Source: JANJTY01 sp038257155
GTDB taxonomy: Bacteria > Pseudomonadota > Gammaproteobacteria > Xanthomonadales > Xanthomonadaceae
Direction of reading: 5' to 3'
DNA length: 43,534 nucleotides
Assembly (NCBI GenBank): GCA_038257155.1
Contig: JBBSJP010000041.1
Location: 1-43,534 of the forward strand
Positions 26,006 to 35,335 of this stretch are shown piece after piece. Position numbers and translations under genes: made by a program. Every line of letters starts with the position of its first letter. The first letter of the stretch is position 1. Under the pieces are notes generated by a model that did no database searches, was not told the DNA's origin, and was given only the letters and a program-made list of their open reading frames with translations.

Positions 26006-28726
26006 TCAGAAGCGCTGGGTATAACGCAGATAAGGAACCCGACCGTAACCGTCGTACAAGGACATGGCATAGCCACGCCCACCGGGATCAAGGGGATCAA
26101 GCGGCGGATCCTTGTCGGCCAGATTCTGTACACCTAGAACCAGCTTGCCGTTCCAGGGGGTGGTCCAACTCGCCTGCAGATCGTGGGTAAGCCAGGAAGG
26201 CAGACTGAGTGCGTAGCCATAGTCGCTCAGGCCCGAGTCGAGGAGCTCTCCGGCACTCGACCTGGTGCTGTGAATGAAATTGACATCCCAGGCCAGGTCA
26301 AAGTCTCCATAGCGCCAATGGCTGGACAGGCTGGCGCGGTACTGGGGAAGGCCAGGACGGTCCACCTGCTCGCCACCCAGTCCCAGATCGTCAGTTCCGA
26401 CTCGGTAGCTGTGCACATAGTCCAGCTGCAGGCGCACATCGACTTCGCCCCATGCGCCCAGAGAATGATGGCCATCGGCCCTGAAATCCAGACCGCGGGT
26501 TTCGACTCTGCCCTGGTTCACCCAGCCATGATGGATAAACAGGATCTCGCTGGTCACCGGGTGGCGGGCCACGCCGAGGCCCAGGTTTGGCGAACCGGGA
26601 ACCGCAGTGGCGGGAAGGCTGGCAACGCCACGAGGACACGCTGCGAGCCCGGCGAGACAGTTGATCGCGCCTTGTGCATCGAGCCCGGCAACGGTTCCAC
26701 GAATCGATACGTCGTAGTAGTCGAGCGCCAGACTGAGTGAGTCCATCGCCTGCCAGCTCAGGCCGAGCTGGGCGTGGCGGGCGCGTTCCGAATCCAACTT
26801 TGGGTTTGCCACCGCGAAGGTCGGATAGATCGCGTCGCAGATGGGTCCCGGATTGCAGATGGGAAACTCCGGATCGACGAGCTGGCCAAGCACGACGCTT
26901 GCTGGCGCCACGTTCAGCTGATTCAACGAGGCTGCGCGAAAACTCTCGCCAAACGCGGCGCGCAGTCCCAGAGTTTCCAGGGGACGCCAATTCAGCGATA
27001 GCTTTGGCGAAAAATCGCTGGCGTGCTCGCCATGGCGGTCGTAACGTCCGGCCAACGCGATATCCAGTCTGTCGACAACTGGCAACAACATCTCGAAGAA
27101 AGCTGCCGACACGTCACGCTCAGCGCCGGTCGATCCTCGCATCGAACCGATGATCTGGCCGGCATTGCTCAGGGAATCGTAGATGTCGTGAAATGCCTCC
27201 TGGCGCTGTTCCAGTCCCACGGCCATGCCCGCACTGCCGCCAGACAACTCGAAAAGATCAAACCTGGCGGTCGCGAAGACTTCCCGCAGCAGACTGCCGT
27301 TGTCACGCGTTACCGTTGCGCTCATCGCATCGAGAACCTCGCGATCATTGCCGAATGGGTCGTAGATGTCGTACTGGCCGCTGGCGATGAAGTCCTGCGC
27401 GGTCCCAGCCACCACGAAATTGCGGCCCAGCTCGAGCGTCTTGAACTCGCTTTGCCGTACGCCGAAGTCCAGTTCCACCTCGCCGATGCGGCCCTGAAAG
27501 CCGAAGCTCAGGTCCTGGACGTTGGCGTCGGTAGTGGTCTCGCGCTCACCCACTGCGGCAAAGCGATGGCGAAGGAATACCGGGGTGTTCGGGTCGTAAC
27601 CAGCCGTGGGAAAACGCACCGCCGGATGATTCGGCGACCCGACAGGAATGAAGGGAGCACCGCCTGGCCAGGGCGAGGATTGCGCCGCTGCGTAGCGCCC
27701 GAACGACTTGACCCGGCTGACGCTGGCGTGCAGGTAGGTCGACCAGTCGTCATTGATCTGGTAATCGGCACGCAGGAACAGCGAACGATTGCGGATCTCG
27801 GCATCGTCGGCCGCTGCAATCGTGAAGTCGTAGAAGCAGCGTGGACTGACGATGCTGAAGCCAGGGCCGACGCAGCCGCCCGGCGGCACCGAACCATTGG
27901 TCGGGTGAGTGAGCAAGCCACCCGGATCGAAGCCATGAAGCGAGCCGGGGTTGGCAAACGCCTGCAGGAAATTGTTCGAGAACGTCGACTGGCCGCCTCG
28001 CGACCAGTGTCGCTCGCGTTGCATGACAATGCCGCGGTTGTTGTAGGAAGCGCCGGCCGTCATCCTGCCGCGGTCGCCACTGACGCCGAACAACGCGGAG
28101 CCTTGCTCGGTTTCACCACCGTCGCGGCTTGGCCGACCGGTTCCAAAGCTTACCTGTGCACCCTCCAGATCGCGCCGCAGGATGATGTTCACCACGCCGC
28201 CGACCGCATCGCTGCCGTAAATGGCCGACGCGCCGTGGGCGAGAATCTCGATGCGTTCGACTGCCGCCAGGGGTATCGCATTGAGGTCGTGCGCCTGCAC
28301 GGCGTTCGGTGCCTTCGGCGCGCGGCGTCCATCGATCAGCACCAGGGTGTTGCCCTCCCCCAGGCCACGCAGGCCGAGGCCGGCGAATGACTGGGTGTCC
28401 GTGCCCGATGCGGGGCGGGCCGAGCCGAAGCTGTTCTGGGGAATGCCGCGCAACAGGTCGGCCAGTGAACTGTGTCCCGAGCGCTCGATCTGTGTCCGGT
28501 CGATCACCACGACCGACGCAGCCACCGGATTGTGTGGGCGCGCGATGCGAGAACCGGTCTGGACCGCCTCGGGCTCAGCGGCGGATTGCGCCGCCAGTGC
28601 CGGCAGTACCAGGCCGACAGCACCGACGCCGGCCAAAGTGGTGCGCAGGGCAAGGGCCAGACGATCAGGTGTCGGGCTGCAGCTGTGCGGGCCACGGGAT
28701 CGAACACCGGCAGCGAAAAAATGCAT
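26006..28726 (-). CDS. TonB-dependent outer-membrane receptor (906 aa)
   Basis: Outer-membrane importer energised by TonB-ExbB-ExbD. A signal peptide ends near residue 46 (LVLPALAAQ). The plug domain follows (about 55-180: NPVAASVVVIDRTQIERSG, TLVLIDGRRAP, ASAIYGSDAVGGVVNIIL). The rest is a 22-strand barrel that ends in the outer-membrane signature YLRYTQRF with C-terminal Phe. The ATG at 28726 has a good ribosome site (AAGGAG, five bases away). Loops contain Cys pairs (GGCVGP/PRCFYD; ICNPGPICDAIY; NCLAGLAACP) that may form disulfides. The ligand cannot be inferred; no substrate-specific genes adjoin it. Long frames on the opposite strand are artefacts. Confidence 0.95.
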   Translation of the reverse strand: MHFFAAGVRSRGPHSCSPTPDRLALALRTTLAGVGAVGLVLPALAAQSAAEPEAVQTGSRIARPHNPVAASVVVIDRTQIERSGHSSLADLLRGIPQNSFGSARPASGTDTQSFAGLGLRGLGEGNTLVLIDGRRAPKAPNAVQAHDLNAIPLAAVERIEILAHGASAIYGSDAVGGVVNIILRRDLEGAQVSFGTGRPSRDGGETEQGSALFGVSGDRGRMTAGASYNNRGIVMQRERHWSRGGQSTFSNNFLQAFANPGSLHGFDPGGLLTHPTNGSVPPGGCVGPGFSIVSPRCFYDFTIAAADDAEIRNRSLFLRADYQINDDWSTYLHASVSRVKSFGRYAAAQSSPWPGGAPFIPVGSPNHPAVRFPTAGYDPNTPVFLRHRFAAVGERETTTDANVQDLSFGFQGRIGEVELDFGVRQSEFKTLELGRNFVVAGTAQDFIASGQYDIYDPFGNDREVLDAMSATVTRDNGSLLREVFATARFDLFELSGGSAGMAVGLEQRQEAFHDIYDSLSNAGQIIGSMRGSTGAERDVSAAFFEMLLPVVDRLDIALAGRYDRHGEHASDFSPKLSLNWRPLETLGLRAAFGESFRAASLNQLNVAPASVVLGQLVDPEFPICNPGPICDAIYPTFAVANPKLDSERARHAQLGLSWQAMDSLSLALDYYDVSIRGTVAGLDAQGAINCLAGLAACPRGVASLPATAVPGSPNLGLGVARHPVTSEILFIHHGWVNQGRVETRGLDFRADGHHSLGAWGEVDVRLQLDYVHSYRVGTDDLGLGGEQVDRPGLPQYRASLSSHWRYGDFDLAWDVNFIHSTRSSAGELLDSGLSDYGYALSLPSWLTHDLQASWTTPWNGKLVLGVQNLADKDPPLDPLDPGGRGYAMSLYDGYGRVPYLRYTQRF

Positions 28727-28900
28727 TGCAGCTCCTTGTTGTTGTTCAGTTGGTCAGGACGACGTATAGGGCAAGACCGTCGCAGAGGTCACGAATGTTT
28801 TTTGCCATCGGCGCGTCGCTGCGGCACTGGGCGAGGTATCACGCGTATCATCGCGCCCTGCCGCGCTGCCACCTGCCTGATCGACACGGGCCTGCATGCA

Positions 28901-30619
28901 ATGATCCGAATTTCAGAAGTCCGTTTGCCACTGTCCGATGCCGACGCGCCTGACGCGCCGCTGCACAGGGCAGCCTGTGATGCACTTGCGCTGGCGCCCA
29001 ACGCCGTGGCGAACGTGCGTGTATTCAAGCGCAGTTTCGATGCACGCAAGGCCGAGTTGCTGGTGGTCTACATCATCGACGTGGAGCTGGCCGAAGCGGC
29101 GCAGGAAGCCGGGTTGCTGCAACGCTTCGCCGCCAATCCGAACATTCGCCCCACCCCCGACATGCGTTGGCAGCCGGTGGGACAGGCGCCATCCAACCTG
29201 CCCCTGCGTCCGGTGGTCGTGGGCTTTGGCCCCTGTGGAATATTCGCCGCCCTGGTACTGGCGCAGATGGGTTTCCGGCCGATCGTGCTGGAGCGCGGCA
29301 AGCCGGTTCGCGAGCGCACCAAGGACACCTGGGGCCTGTGGCGCGGGCGCAAGCTCGACCCGGAAAGCAATGTGCAGTTTGGCGAGGGTGGCGCCGGCAC
29401 CTTCAGCGACGGCAAGCTCTACAGCCAGATCAAGGATCCCCGCTTTCTCGGTCGCAAAGTCATGCACGAGTTCGTCAAGGCCGGCGCGCCGGACGAAATC
29501 CTCTATGCCGCGCACCCACACATCGGCACCTTCAAGCTGGTCAAGGTGGTGGAAAACCTGCGCCAGCAGATCATCGCCTTGGGCGGCGAGATCCGCTTCC
29601 AGCAGCGCGTCACCGACGTACTGGTTGAAGATGGCAAGCATGGTCGTCAGTTGCGCGGGCTGCGTGTGCTGGATCAGGCCAGCGGCGAAACCAGCGAGCT
29701 GCGCACCGACCACGCCATTCTGGCGCTGGGTCACAGCGCGCGCGACACCTTTGCCATGCTGCACGAACGCGGTGTGCAGATGCAGGCCAAGCCGTTCTCG
29801 ATCGGCTTTCGCATCGAACATCCGCAGAGCCTGATCGACCGGGCGCGCTGGGGCCGGCATGCCGGCCATCCGCTGCTCGGCGCGGCCGACTACAAACTGG
29901 TGCATCACGCCAGCAATGGCCGCTCGGTATACAGCTTCTGCATGTGTCCTGGCGGCACCGTGGTAGCGGCCACCAGCGAGCCCGGGCGCGTGGTGACCAA
30001 CGGCATGAGCCAGTACTCGCGCAACGAGCGCAATGCCAATGCCGGCATGGTGGTGGGAATTGATCCGCGCGACTATCCGAATGCGCCGGATGCCTTCGTG
30101 GCAACGCTTGGCAACAGCTGTGGTGTGGAAAGACAGCCCGCCGGACTGCAGCATCCCTTGGCCGGTCTGGTGCTGCAGCGCCAGCTGGAATCGCAGGCCT
30201 TCACGCTGGGCGGACGCGACTACAGTGCACCAGCACAACTGGTCGGAGACTTCATAGCCGGCCGGCCCTCGCGCGAACTCGGCGAGGTAGAGCCGTCCTA
30301 CAAACCCGGCGTGACCCTGGGCGACCTGCGTGCCGCCCTGCCGGACTATGCCATCACTGCGCTGCGCGAGGCACTGCCGGCCTTCGGCCGCAAGATCCGC
30401 GGCTTCGACATGCCCTTTGCTGTGCTGACCGGTGTCGAGACGCGCACTTCTTCGCCACTCAAGATCGGCCGCGACCAGAACTTCCAGAGCCTCAATACGG
30501 CGGGGCTCTACCCGGCCGGTGAAGGCGCCAGCTATGCCGGTGGCATTCTTTCGGCCGGCGTGGATGGCATCAAGGTGGGTGAAGCCGTGGCTCGCAGCCT
30601 GCTCGGGCTTGCCGCATGA
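28901..30619 (+). CDS. FAD-dependent oxidoreductase, COG2509-like (572 aa)
   Basis: Flavoprotein of unknown substrate belonging to the uncharacterised FAD-dependent dehydrogenase group. It has an N-terminal alpha-beta module of about 90 residues (FKRSFDARKAELLVVYIIDVE), then the dinucleotide fold with VVVGFGPCGIFAALVLAQ (GFGPCG at 108-113), EGGAGTFSDGKLYSQ, and a C-terminal FAD-contact segment GLYPAGEGASYAGGILSAGVDG. This layout is typical. It is tentatively linked to the following gene by orientation (100-bp gap). ATG 28901 is chosen at the beginning of the conserved N-terminal module; frames continue upstream to 28472 across the divergent TonB receptor. No signal peptide, so cytoplasmic. 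Confidence 0.93.
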   Translation: MIRISEVRLPLSDADAPDAPLHRAACDALALAPNAVANVRVFKRSFDARKAELLVVYIIDVELAEAAQEAGLLQRFAANPNIRPTPDMRWQPVGQAPSNLPLRPVVVGFGPCGIFAALVLAQMGFRPIVLERGKPVRERTKDTWGLWRGRKLDPESNVQFGEGGAGTFSDGKLYSQIKDPRFLGRKVMHEFVKAGAPDEILYAAHPHIGTFKLVKVVENLRQQIIALGGEIRFQQRVTDVLVEDGKHGRQLRGLRVLDQASGETSELRTDHAILALGHSARDTFAMLHERGVQMQAKPFSIGFRIEHPQSLIDRARWGRHAGHPLLGAADYKLVHHASNGRSVYSFCMCPGGTVVAATSEPGRVVTNGMSQYSRNERNANAGMVVGIDPRDYPNAPDAFVATLGNSCGVERQPAGLQHPLAGLVLQRQLESQAFTLGGRDYSAPAQLVGDFIAGRPSRELGEVEPSYKPGVTLGDLRAALPDYAITALREALPAFGRKIRGFDMPFAVLTGVETRTSSPLKIGRDQNFQSLNTAGLYPAGEGASYAGGILSAGVDGIKVGEAVARSLLGLAA

Positions 30620-30719
30620 ATTCCAGGAAGCTGCCTGGCTCGCACCTGACGTGGCTGCCTCTCCTGACTGCGCCGAAAGGCAGGGCGTGGTTGACTGCAC
30701 GCCTGACGATACGAAAAGC

Positions 30720-31844
30720 ATGATGGATTCCGGGGCATTGACAATGACAGGCTCGGCAAGGCCACCAACCGTGCAGGAATGCCTGGACCGCAAGCAGGAC
30801 AATTTCCTGCTGCTGCGTTTCCTGGCCGCAGCCCTGGTGATCTATGGCCACAGCTATTCGATCACCGGCGGCGAAGGGCTGCCGGAACTGTTCAGGACGC
30901 TGGGCTGGGGAACCTACTCGGGCGCCATCGCGGTGGACATCTTCTTCGTGACCAGCGGCTTCATGGTTACCGGAAGCTTCCTGCGCAACCCGAAGATCCT
31001 GACCTTCGCGCTGGCGCGATTCCTGCGCATCGTTCCGGCCCTTCTGGTCTGCGTGACGCTCTGCGCGCTGGTGCTCGGCGCGGTCTACACCCGACTGCCG
31101 CTTGCCGAGTACTTCACGCACCCCGAAACCTGGAGCTACATCACCCGCAACATGCAGTTCACCGTCAACCTGCAGTGGAATCTGCCGGAGGTGTTTGCCG
31201 ACAACCCCAAGCGCGCCACCATCAATGGATCGCTGTGGACCCTGCCGGCGGAAATGCGGATGTACGTGTGGGTGCTGGCGTTTGGCGCCTTCGGGCTGCT
31301 GGCGCGACGCTGGCTGGGAAACATCGTGTTGCTGCTGGTGGGCCTGATCGGCGTGCTGGCACCAGAGCAACTTCCCGGCTTCCCGCTCAGCCAATGGCTG
31401 CGCCTTGCCGGGCTGTTCGCGATCGGCGCATTCGTCTACCTCAACCGCGAGCAACTGCCGGTCAGCGGAAGGCTGTTGCTGGTCTGCGCGCTGGCAACCT
31501 GGTTGTTGCGCGCGACGCCCGCCTATCAGGCCATGCTCGCACTCAGCGAAGCGGTGTTCGTGTTCTGGTTTGCCTATCGGACGCGCTGGTACTGGTTCAA
31601 TCGCTTTGGCGATTGCTCGTACGGCCTGTACCTGTGGGGGTTCCCGACCCAGCAGGTGCTGGCTTACCACTTGCCGGGGCTTTCACCGCTGGTGCACACC
31701 GCGATTGCGCTGCCCTTCGCCATTGCGCTGGGCATCGCGTCCTGGAAGCTGGTCGAGAAGCCGGCACTGCGCCTGCGCCGCTTCCGGCCGTGGGTGCGAA
31801 AGCCGGTCGATCCCGATCGTGAAAGTACCTCAGCCATCTCATAG
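30720..31844 (+). CDS. acyltransferase 3 family membrane protein (374 aa)
   Basis: Integral membrane O-acyltransferase with about ten helices, of the family that acetylates or succinylates surface polysaccharides and other envelope molecules. The family start is visible: LLLRFLAAALVIYGHSYS, where the His of YGHSY is the expected catalytic residue. IAVDIFFVTSGFMVTGSFLRN and the FLRIVPALLVC motifs follow. The last helices end in FGDCSYGLYLWGFPTQQV, also typical. Start codons at 30720, 30723 and 30744 are all possible; the first is listed. No extra SGNH domain. It may modify lipopolysaccharide; no glycan genes adjoin it on this strand. Confidence 0.9.
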   Translation: MMDSGALTMTGSARPPTVQECLDRKQDNFLLLRFLAAALVIYGHSYSITGGEGLPELFRTLGWGTYSGAIAVDIFFVTSGFMVTGSFLRNPKILTFALARFLRIVPALLVCVTLCALVLGAVYTRLPLAEYFTHPETWSYITRNMQFTVNLQWNLPEVFADNPKRATINGSLWTLPAEMRMYVWVLAFGAFGLLARRWLGNIVLLLVGLIGVLAPEQLPGFPLSQWLRLAGLFAIGAFVYLNREQLPVSGRLLLVCALATWLLRATPAYQAMLALSEAVFVFWFAYRTRWYWFNRFGDCSYGLYLWGFPTQQVLAYHLPGLSPLVHTAIALPFAIALGIASWKLVEKPALRLRRFRPWVRKPVDPDRESTSAIS

Positions 31845-32151
31845 CCCACCATGCGATCTGAGGACTTTGCAGCTCGACAGGCCCGCTGCCCCCTGTCCCG
31901 TCGCGGTCAACCGGTCACGCAAGCGCGACCCCGGTGATCCTGTCCGCCGGCTGCACTTGCCGCGCTGAATTGCCCTGCCTGTGGCAAGGGCGAAGCGGCA
32001 CCTTCCTAGGGAAAAACCACCCTCTTCGCGGGCGCCACACGGAGGCGTATGCTCGCGCCGGGGAGTCCGGCGGGACCAGCTGCAGTCCAGGGCTGGCGAC
32101 CCGCCGTGGCGATCCTCACTGGCGAACAATCAGGGCATCTGGGGAGCTCAC
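31845..32151 (+). other. 307-bp non-coding leader before the acidic barrel gene
   Basis: No gene is seen. There is a possible -10 element TATGCT around 32048 and a GGGAAAAACCACCC word near 32010, but no matching -35 consensus. The transcript start of the following gene is probably here. Confidence 0.35.
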
Positions 32152-33285
32152 ATGCGTAGAAACATCCTGTTCGCGGCGATCGCGGTCGCCGCGCTCGGCT
32201 GCGCAACCGATTCACTGGCAAAAGAAAGCAAGAGCAAGGCCGGCCACAAGTTCAAAGGCTCGGTGGAAATGCAATACCGCACCAACAACAATATCGGCGC
32301 CGCGCCCGCTTCCGGCGACCGCTTCGATTTCGCTGAACTCTCCGAGTTCGGGATCGAGGATCAGGACGGCATCGAAGGCAGTGAGGACGACGAAGATGAG
32401 GATGAGGATGAGGACGGTTTCGAGGACGCCTTCGACGATCTGGTGGATGTTGATCCCGACGAAGACGAAATAGAGATCGACGACGCCGTTGACGAGGATG
32501 GGGACGGTGTCGATGACCTGCTCGATCCCGACGCCGACAACATCGTGGACAAGCAAAGCCGTTTTACCACCAAGCTCGCCTTCAACCACAAGTACACGTT
32601 CAAGAACGAGTCGATCGCATGGACCAATGGGCTGCGCTTCGCGACCGACACGCACAACCAGCGCGACGATCTCGACAAGTTCAACTACGCCGTGACCACG
32701 GGCCTCGAATTTGCCCCGAAAGGCAGCCCGCACACGTTCAAGCCATCGGTATCCTGGGTCACGTTGGAGAAGGACAGCCGCAACTTTGTCAGCACCTTCG
32801 TGGTGTCCCTGGCCTACTCGTATGAGGTGTCGAAACGCCTCAGCCTGGGCGCCACGTACAACTATCAGGACAAGGACCTAGCCAAGCCGACATCGCCCGA
32901 CGCAACGGTCGACACCGTGGCGCTGACGGCCTCCTTCAAGGCCACGGACTTCGACATATTCAAGCTGAAGTTCGCGCCCAAGGTGGAGGACTCCAGCCAG
33001 ACCACCCGCAACACGGATGCCTCTGGCTTCGAGATTGCCTACACCCGCAAGCTGCCATGGGACATGACGGCCGGACTGGGCTACCAGTTCGATACCGTTG
33101 AATACCAAAACCTTCAGCCGCGGCGCCGCGACGACAACCATACCTGGGCACTGCAGGCGAGCAAGGATTTCGGCAAGCGATTCAGCGTGGAAGTCGGCTT
33201 CGAAACGCGCGAACGCGAGTCCAACATTCCGTCCAAGGATGCCGAGAACGACAGTTTCTACATCGGTGCGACCTACAAGTTCTGA
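32152..33285 (+). CDS. outer-membrane beta-barrel protein with acidic EF-hand-like segment (377 aa)
   Basis: ATG 32152 is preceded by GGGGAG six bases away. A signal peptide spans residues 1-23 (MRRNILFAAIAVAALGCATD...SLA). Residues about 58-133 are extremely rich in Asp and Glu, including SEDDEDEDEDEDG and the motif DEDGDGVDD, which fits the calcium loop D-x-D-x-D-G-x-x-D. From about residue 134 on, alternating hydrophobic strands (FTTKLAFNHKYTF; FVSTFVVSLAYSYEV; LSLGATYNYQDK; MTAGLGYQFDTVEY) end in FYIGATYKF, a C-terminal Phe outer-membrane signature. About 12 strands are expected. I know no named family with this fusion. It is monocistronic and ends at a terminator. Confidence 0.85.
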   Translation: MRRNILFAAIAVAALGCATDSLAKESKSKAGHKFKGSVEMQYRTNNNIGAAPASGDRFDFAELSEFGIEDQDGIEGSEDDEDEDEDEDGFEDAFDDLVDVDPDEDEIEIDDAVDEDGDGVDDLLDPDADNIVDKQSRFTTKLAFNHKYTFKNESIAWTNGLRFATDTHNQRDDLDKFNYAVTTGLEFAPKGSPHTFKPSVSWVTLEKDSRNFVSTFVVSLAYSYEVSKRLSLGATYNYQDKDLAKPTSPDATVDTVALTASFKATDFDIFKLKFAPKVEDSSQTTRNTDASGFEIAYTRKLPWDMTAGLGYQFDTVEYQNLQPRRRDDNHTWALQASKDFGKRFSVEVGFETRERESNIPSKDAENDSFYIGATYKF

Positions 33286-33290
33286 GAACA

Positions 33291-33324
33291 GCCCCCGGAA
33301 GACGGCCACGACGCTTCCGGGGGC
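33291..33324 (+). terminator. GC-rich hairpin downstream of the barrel gene
   Basis: GCCCCCGGAAG (33291-33301) pairs perfectly with CTTCCGGGGGC (33314-33324) over 11 bases around a 12-base loop. No T-run follows, so termination would be inefficient here; the hairpin may protect the 3' end. It also serves as a barrier to the converging lolD transcript. Confidence 0.5.
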
Positions 33325-33345
33325 CTCAGGAAGAGGATAGTGATT

Positions 33346-33375
33346 GCGCCGGGCAGGAAAACGCCGGCTTTTTTT
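33346..33375 (+). terminator. intrinsic terminator of the barrel gene
   Basis: GCCGG (33348-33352) pairs with CCGGC (33364-33368) and is followed by seven T residues (33369-33375). The T-run reaches the lolD stop codon on the opposite strand. The 5-bp stem is short but all G/C. Confidence 0.65.
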
Positions 33376-34094
33376 CAGGCAGCTTCCAGCTGTCGGAGGC
33401 GGCCGCCGGAAAGCTCCAGCACCCGGTCCAGGCGTCGCGCCAGGGCGCGGTCATGGGTCACGATGACCAGGCTGGTGCCGCGCTCACGCTTCAACTCCAG
33501 CAACAACTCGAACACGCCGGCTGCCGTGTGTTCGTCGAGATTGCCGGTGGGCTCGTCGCCCAACACGCAGGCCGGTTGATTGATCAAGGCGCGCGCCACG
33601 GCGGTGCGTTGACGTTCGCCGCCAGAGAGTTCGCCCGGCTTGTGCTGCAGGCGCTCGCCCAGTCCTACGCGCCGCAGCAGGGCCTCGGCAATGGGCATCA
33701 CCTCGGCCACCGGTTGTCCGCGGATCAGCAGCGGCATCATGACGTTCTCGAGCGCGGTGAACTCGGGCAGCAGGTGGTGAAACTGGTAGATGAAGCCAAG
33801 CGCCCGGTTGCGCAACGCGCCACGCGCGGTGTCTGACAGCGCCGACATGCGTTCGCCCGCGACAAACACTTCGCCGACGGTCGGCTTGTCGAGACCACCA
33901 AGGATATGCAGCAGGGTGCTCTTGCCGGCTCCCGAGGCGCCCACGATCGCCACGCTCTCGCCGCGTGCCACGGCCAGTTCCAGCCCGTCAAACACCGGCG
34001 TCCGCAGCGCCTTCGACTCCTCATAGGTCTTGCCCAGACCCACACAGCGCAGCACCGCTTCGGGATTTTTCGAATCGCCAATCGCGTTATTCAT
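33375..34094 (-). CDS. lolD: lipoprotein-releasing ABC transporter ATPase LolD (239 aa)
   Basis: Powers extraction of lipoproteins from the inner membrane for delivery to LolA. Walker A is GASGAGKST (residues 52-60), signature GELSGGERQR, Walker B CVLGDEPTGNLD, switch His in VIVTHDRAL. The block LGFIYQFHHLLPEFTALENV is the distinctive LolD segment. The ATG at 34094 overlaps the end of lolC by eight bases. It is last of the string starting with the sdh genes. The cassette lipoprotein at 2932-3276 would be a substrate of such a system. Confidence 0.96.
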   Translation of the reverse strand: MNNAIGDSKNPEAVLRCVGLGKTYEESKALRTPVFDGLELAVARGESVAIVGASGAGKSTLLHILGGLDKPTVGEVFVAGERMSALSDTARGALRNRALGFIYQFHHLLPEFTALENVMMPLLIRGQPVAEVMPIAEALLRRVGLGERLQHKPGELSGGERQRTAVARALINQPACVLGDEPTGNLDEHTAAGVFELLLELKRERGTSLVIVTHDRALARRLDRVLELSGGRLRQLEAA

Positions 34095-35331
34095 AGCGCA
34101 ACGCCGCCGCCGGATCAGTGCGCGCCGCGCGCCAGGCCGGGTAGATCGTCGCCAGCAGGCACATCACGATGGCTATGCCGGCGATCATCGCTACCTCGCT
34201 CCAGTACAGGGCCGTCGGCACCCCGGTGATGTAGTAGATGTCCTTGGGCATGACTTCGATGCCGAACAGGCCCTCGACCCCACTCACCACCAGATCGAGG
34301 TTGAAAGTGAGGGCTACCCCGCCAATCAGCCCCAGCGCGATGCCGACCGCACCGATCAGGCTGCCCTGCACAACGAATACGCGCATCACCTGGCCGGGGC
34401 TCATGCCCAGGGTGCGAAGGATGGCGATGTCCGATTGTTTGTCCTGCACCAGCATGACCAGGGACGAGACCAGGTTGAAGGCCGCCACGCCGACGATCAG
34501 CGAGAGAATCACGAACATCACCACTTTCTCGGTGCGAATGGCGCGGAACATGTTGGCGTGCTGGCTGGACCAGTCGCGCACGCTGTAGAAGCCTGGCATG
34601 CCATCGCGAAGGTCGGCGGCTACCTTCCAGGCCTCGAACATGTCGACCAGCTTCAGCCGCACGCCCGTCACGCCATCACCCAGGCGCAGCAGGCGCTGCG
34701 CGTCCTGCAGATGGATGATGGCCATGCCGAGGTCGTACTCCTGCATCCCGGCTTCGAACAAGCCAACCACCTGGAAACGCTTCAGCTGCGGCAACACCCC
34801 GACTGGCGTGGTGCGAAATTCCGGCACGAAGACGGTGACGAAGTCACCTGGACCGGCGCCCAGTGAATAGGCCAGCTCCTTGCCCAGCACGATATTGAAT
34901 TCACCTGCCGCCAGATCAGCGAGCGAGCCCGCAACCATCTTGTCGGCAAGCACCGATACCGAGGGCTCCAGGGCTGGATCGACACCACGAATCAGCACGC
35001 CCTGGTTGCGAATCCCCTGCAGCATGGCTTCGCGCTCAACGTACGGCGCTGCGCCCAGCACGCGTGCATCCTTGCGCGCCAGTTCGACGGCCTGCGGCCA
35101 GTCGCGCAGCGACTCGCCGGCGCCGCTGACGGTGGCGTGCGCGACCATGCCCAGAATGCGGCTGCGCAATTCGTCGCCGAAGCCGTTCATCACCGACAGG
35201 ATGGTGATCAGCGCGGTCACCCCGATCGCGATGCCCAGCATCGATGCGGCCGAGATGAACGAGATGAAGTGGTTGCGGCGCTTGGCCCGGGTGTAGCGCA
35301 GGCCAATGGCGAGTGAGAGTGGTTTGAACAT
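34087..35331 (-). CDS. lolC: lipoprotein-releasing transporter permease LolC/LolE (414 aa)
   Basis: Inner-membrane permease with one N-terminal helix (about 25-47), a large periplasmic domain (about 50-265) and three C-terminal helices (about 270-400), the MacB/FtsX plan. The start MFKPLSLAIGLRYTRAKRRN and the end WRAARTDPAAALRYE are typical of LolC/LolE. ATG 35331 is chosen at this conserved start; a longer frame to 35460 runs through the ygfX-like gene. Only one permease gene precedes lolD, so the complex may be a homodimer (LolF-like) or its second permease lies elsewhere. Confidence 0.94.
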   Translation of the reverse strand: MFKPLSLAIGLRYTRAKRRNHFISFISAASMLGIAIGVTALITILSVMNGFGDELRSRILGMVAHATVSGAGESLRDWPQAVELARKDARVLGAAPYVEREAMLQGIRNQGVLIRGVDPALEPSVSVLADKMVAGSLADLAAGEFNIVLGKELAYSLGAGPGDFVTVFVPEFRTTPVGVLPQLKRFQVVGLFEAGMQEYDLGMAIIHLQDAQRLLRLGDGVTGVRLKLVDMFEAWKVAADLRDGMPGFYSVRDWSSQHANMFRAIRTEKVVMFVILSLIVGVAAFNLVSSLVMLVQDKQSDIAILRTLGMSPGQVMRVFVVQGSLIGAVGIALGLIGGVALTFNLDLVVSGVEGLFGIEVMPKDIYYITGVPTALYWSEVAMIAGIAIVMCLLATIYPAWRAARTDPAAALRYE

Positions 35332-35335
35332 CCGG

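Noticed and set aside
27023..28390. 455-codon open frame on the plus strand
   Set aside because: It is an antisense frame to the TonB-dependent receptor, whose plug and barrel motifs are unmistakable; such frames are common at this GC content.
28913..30802. 629-codon open frame on the minus strand
   Set aside because: It lies opposite the FAD-dependent oxidoreductase gene, which shows a clear dinucleotide-binding fold; the minus-strand product has no recognisable features.
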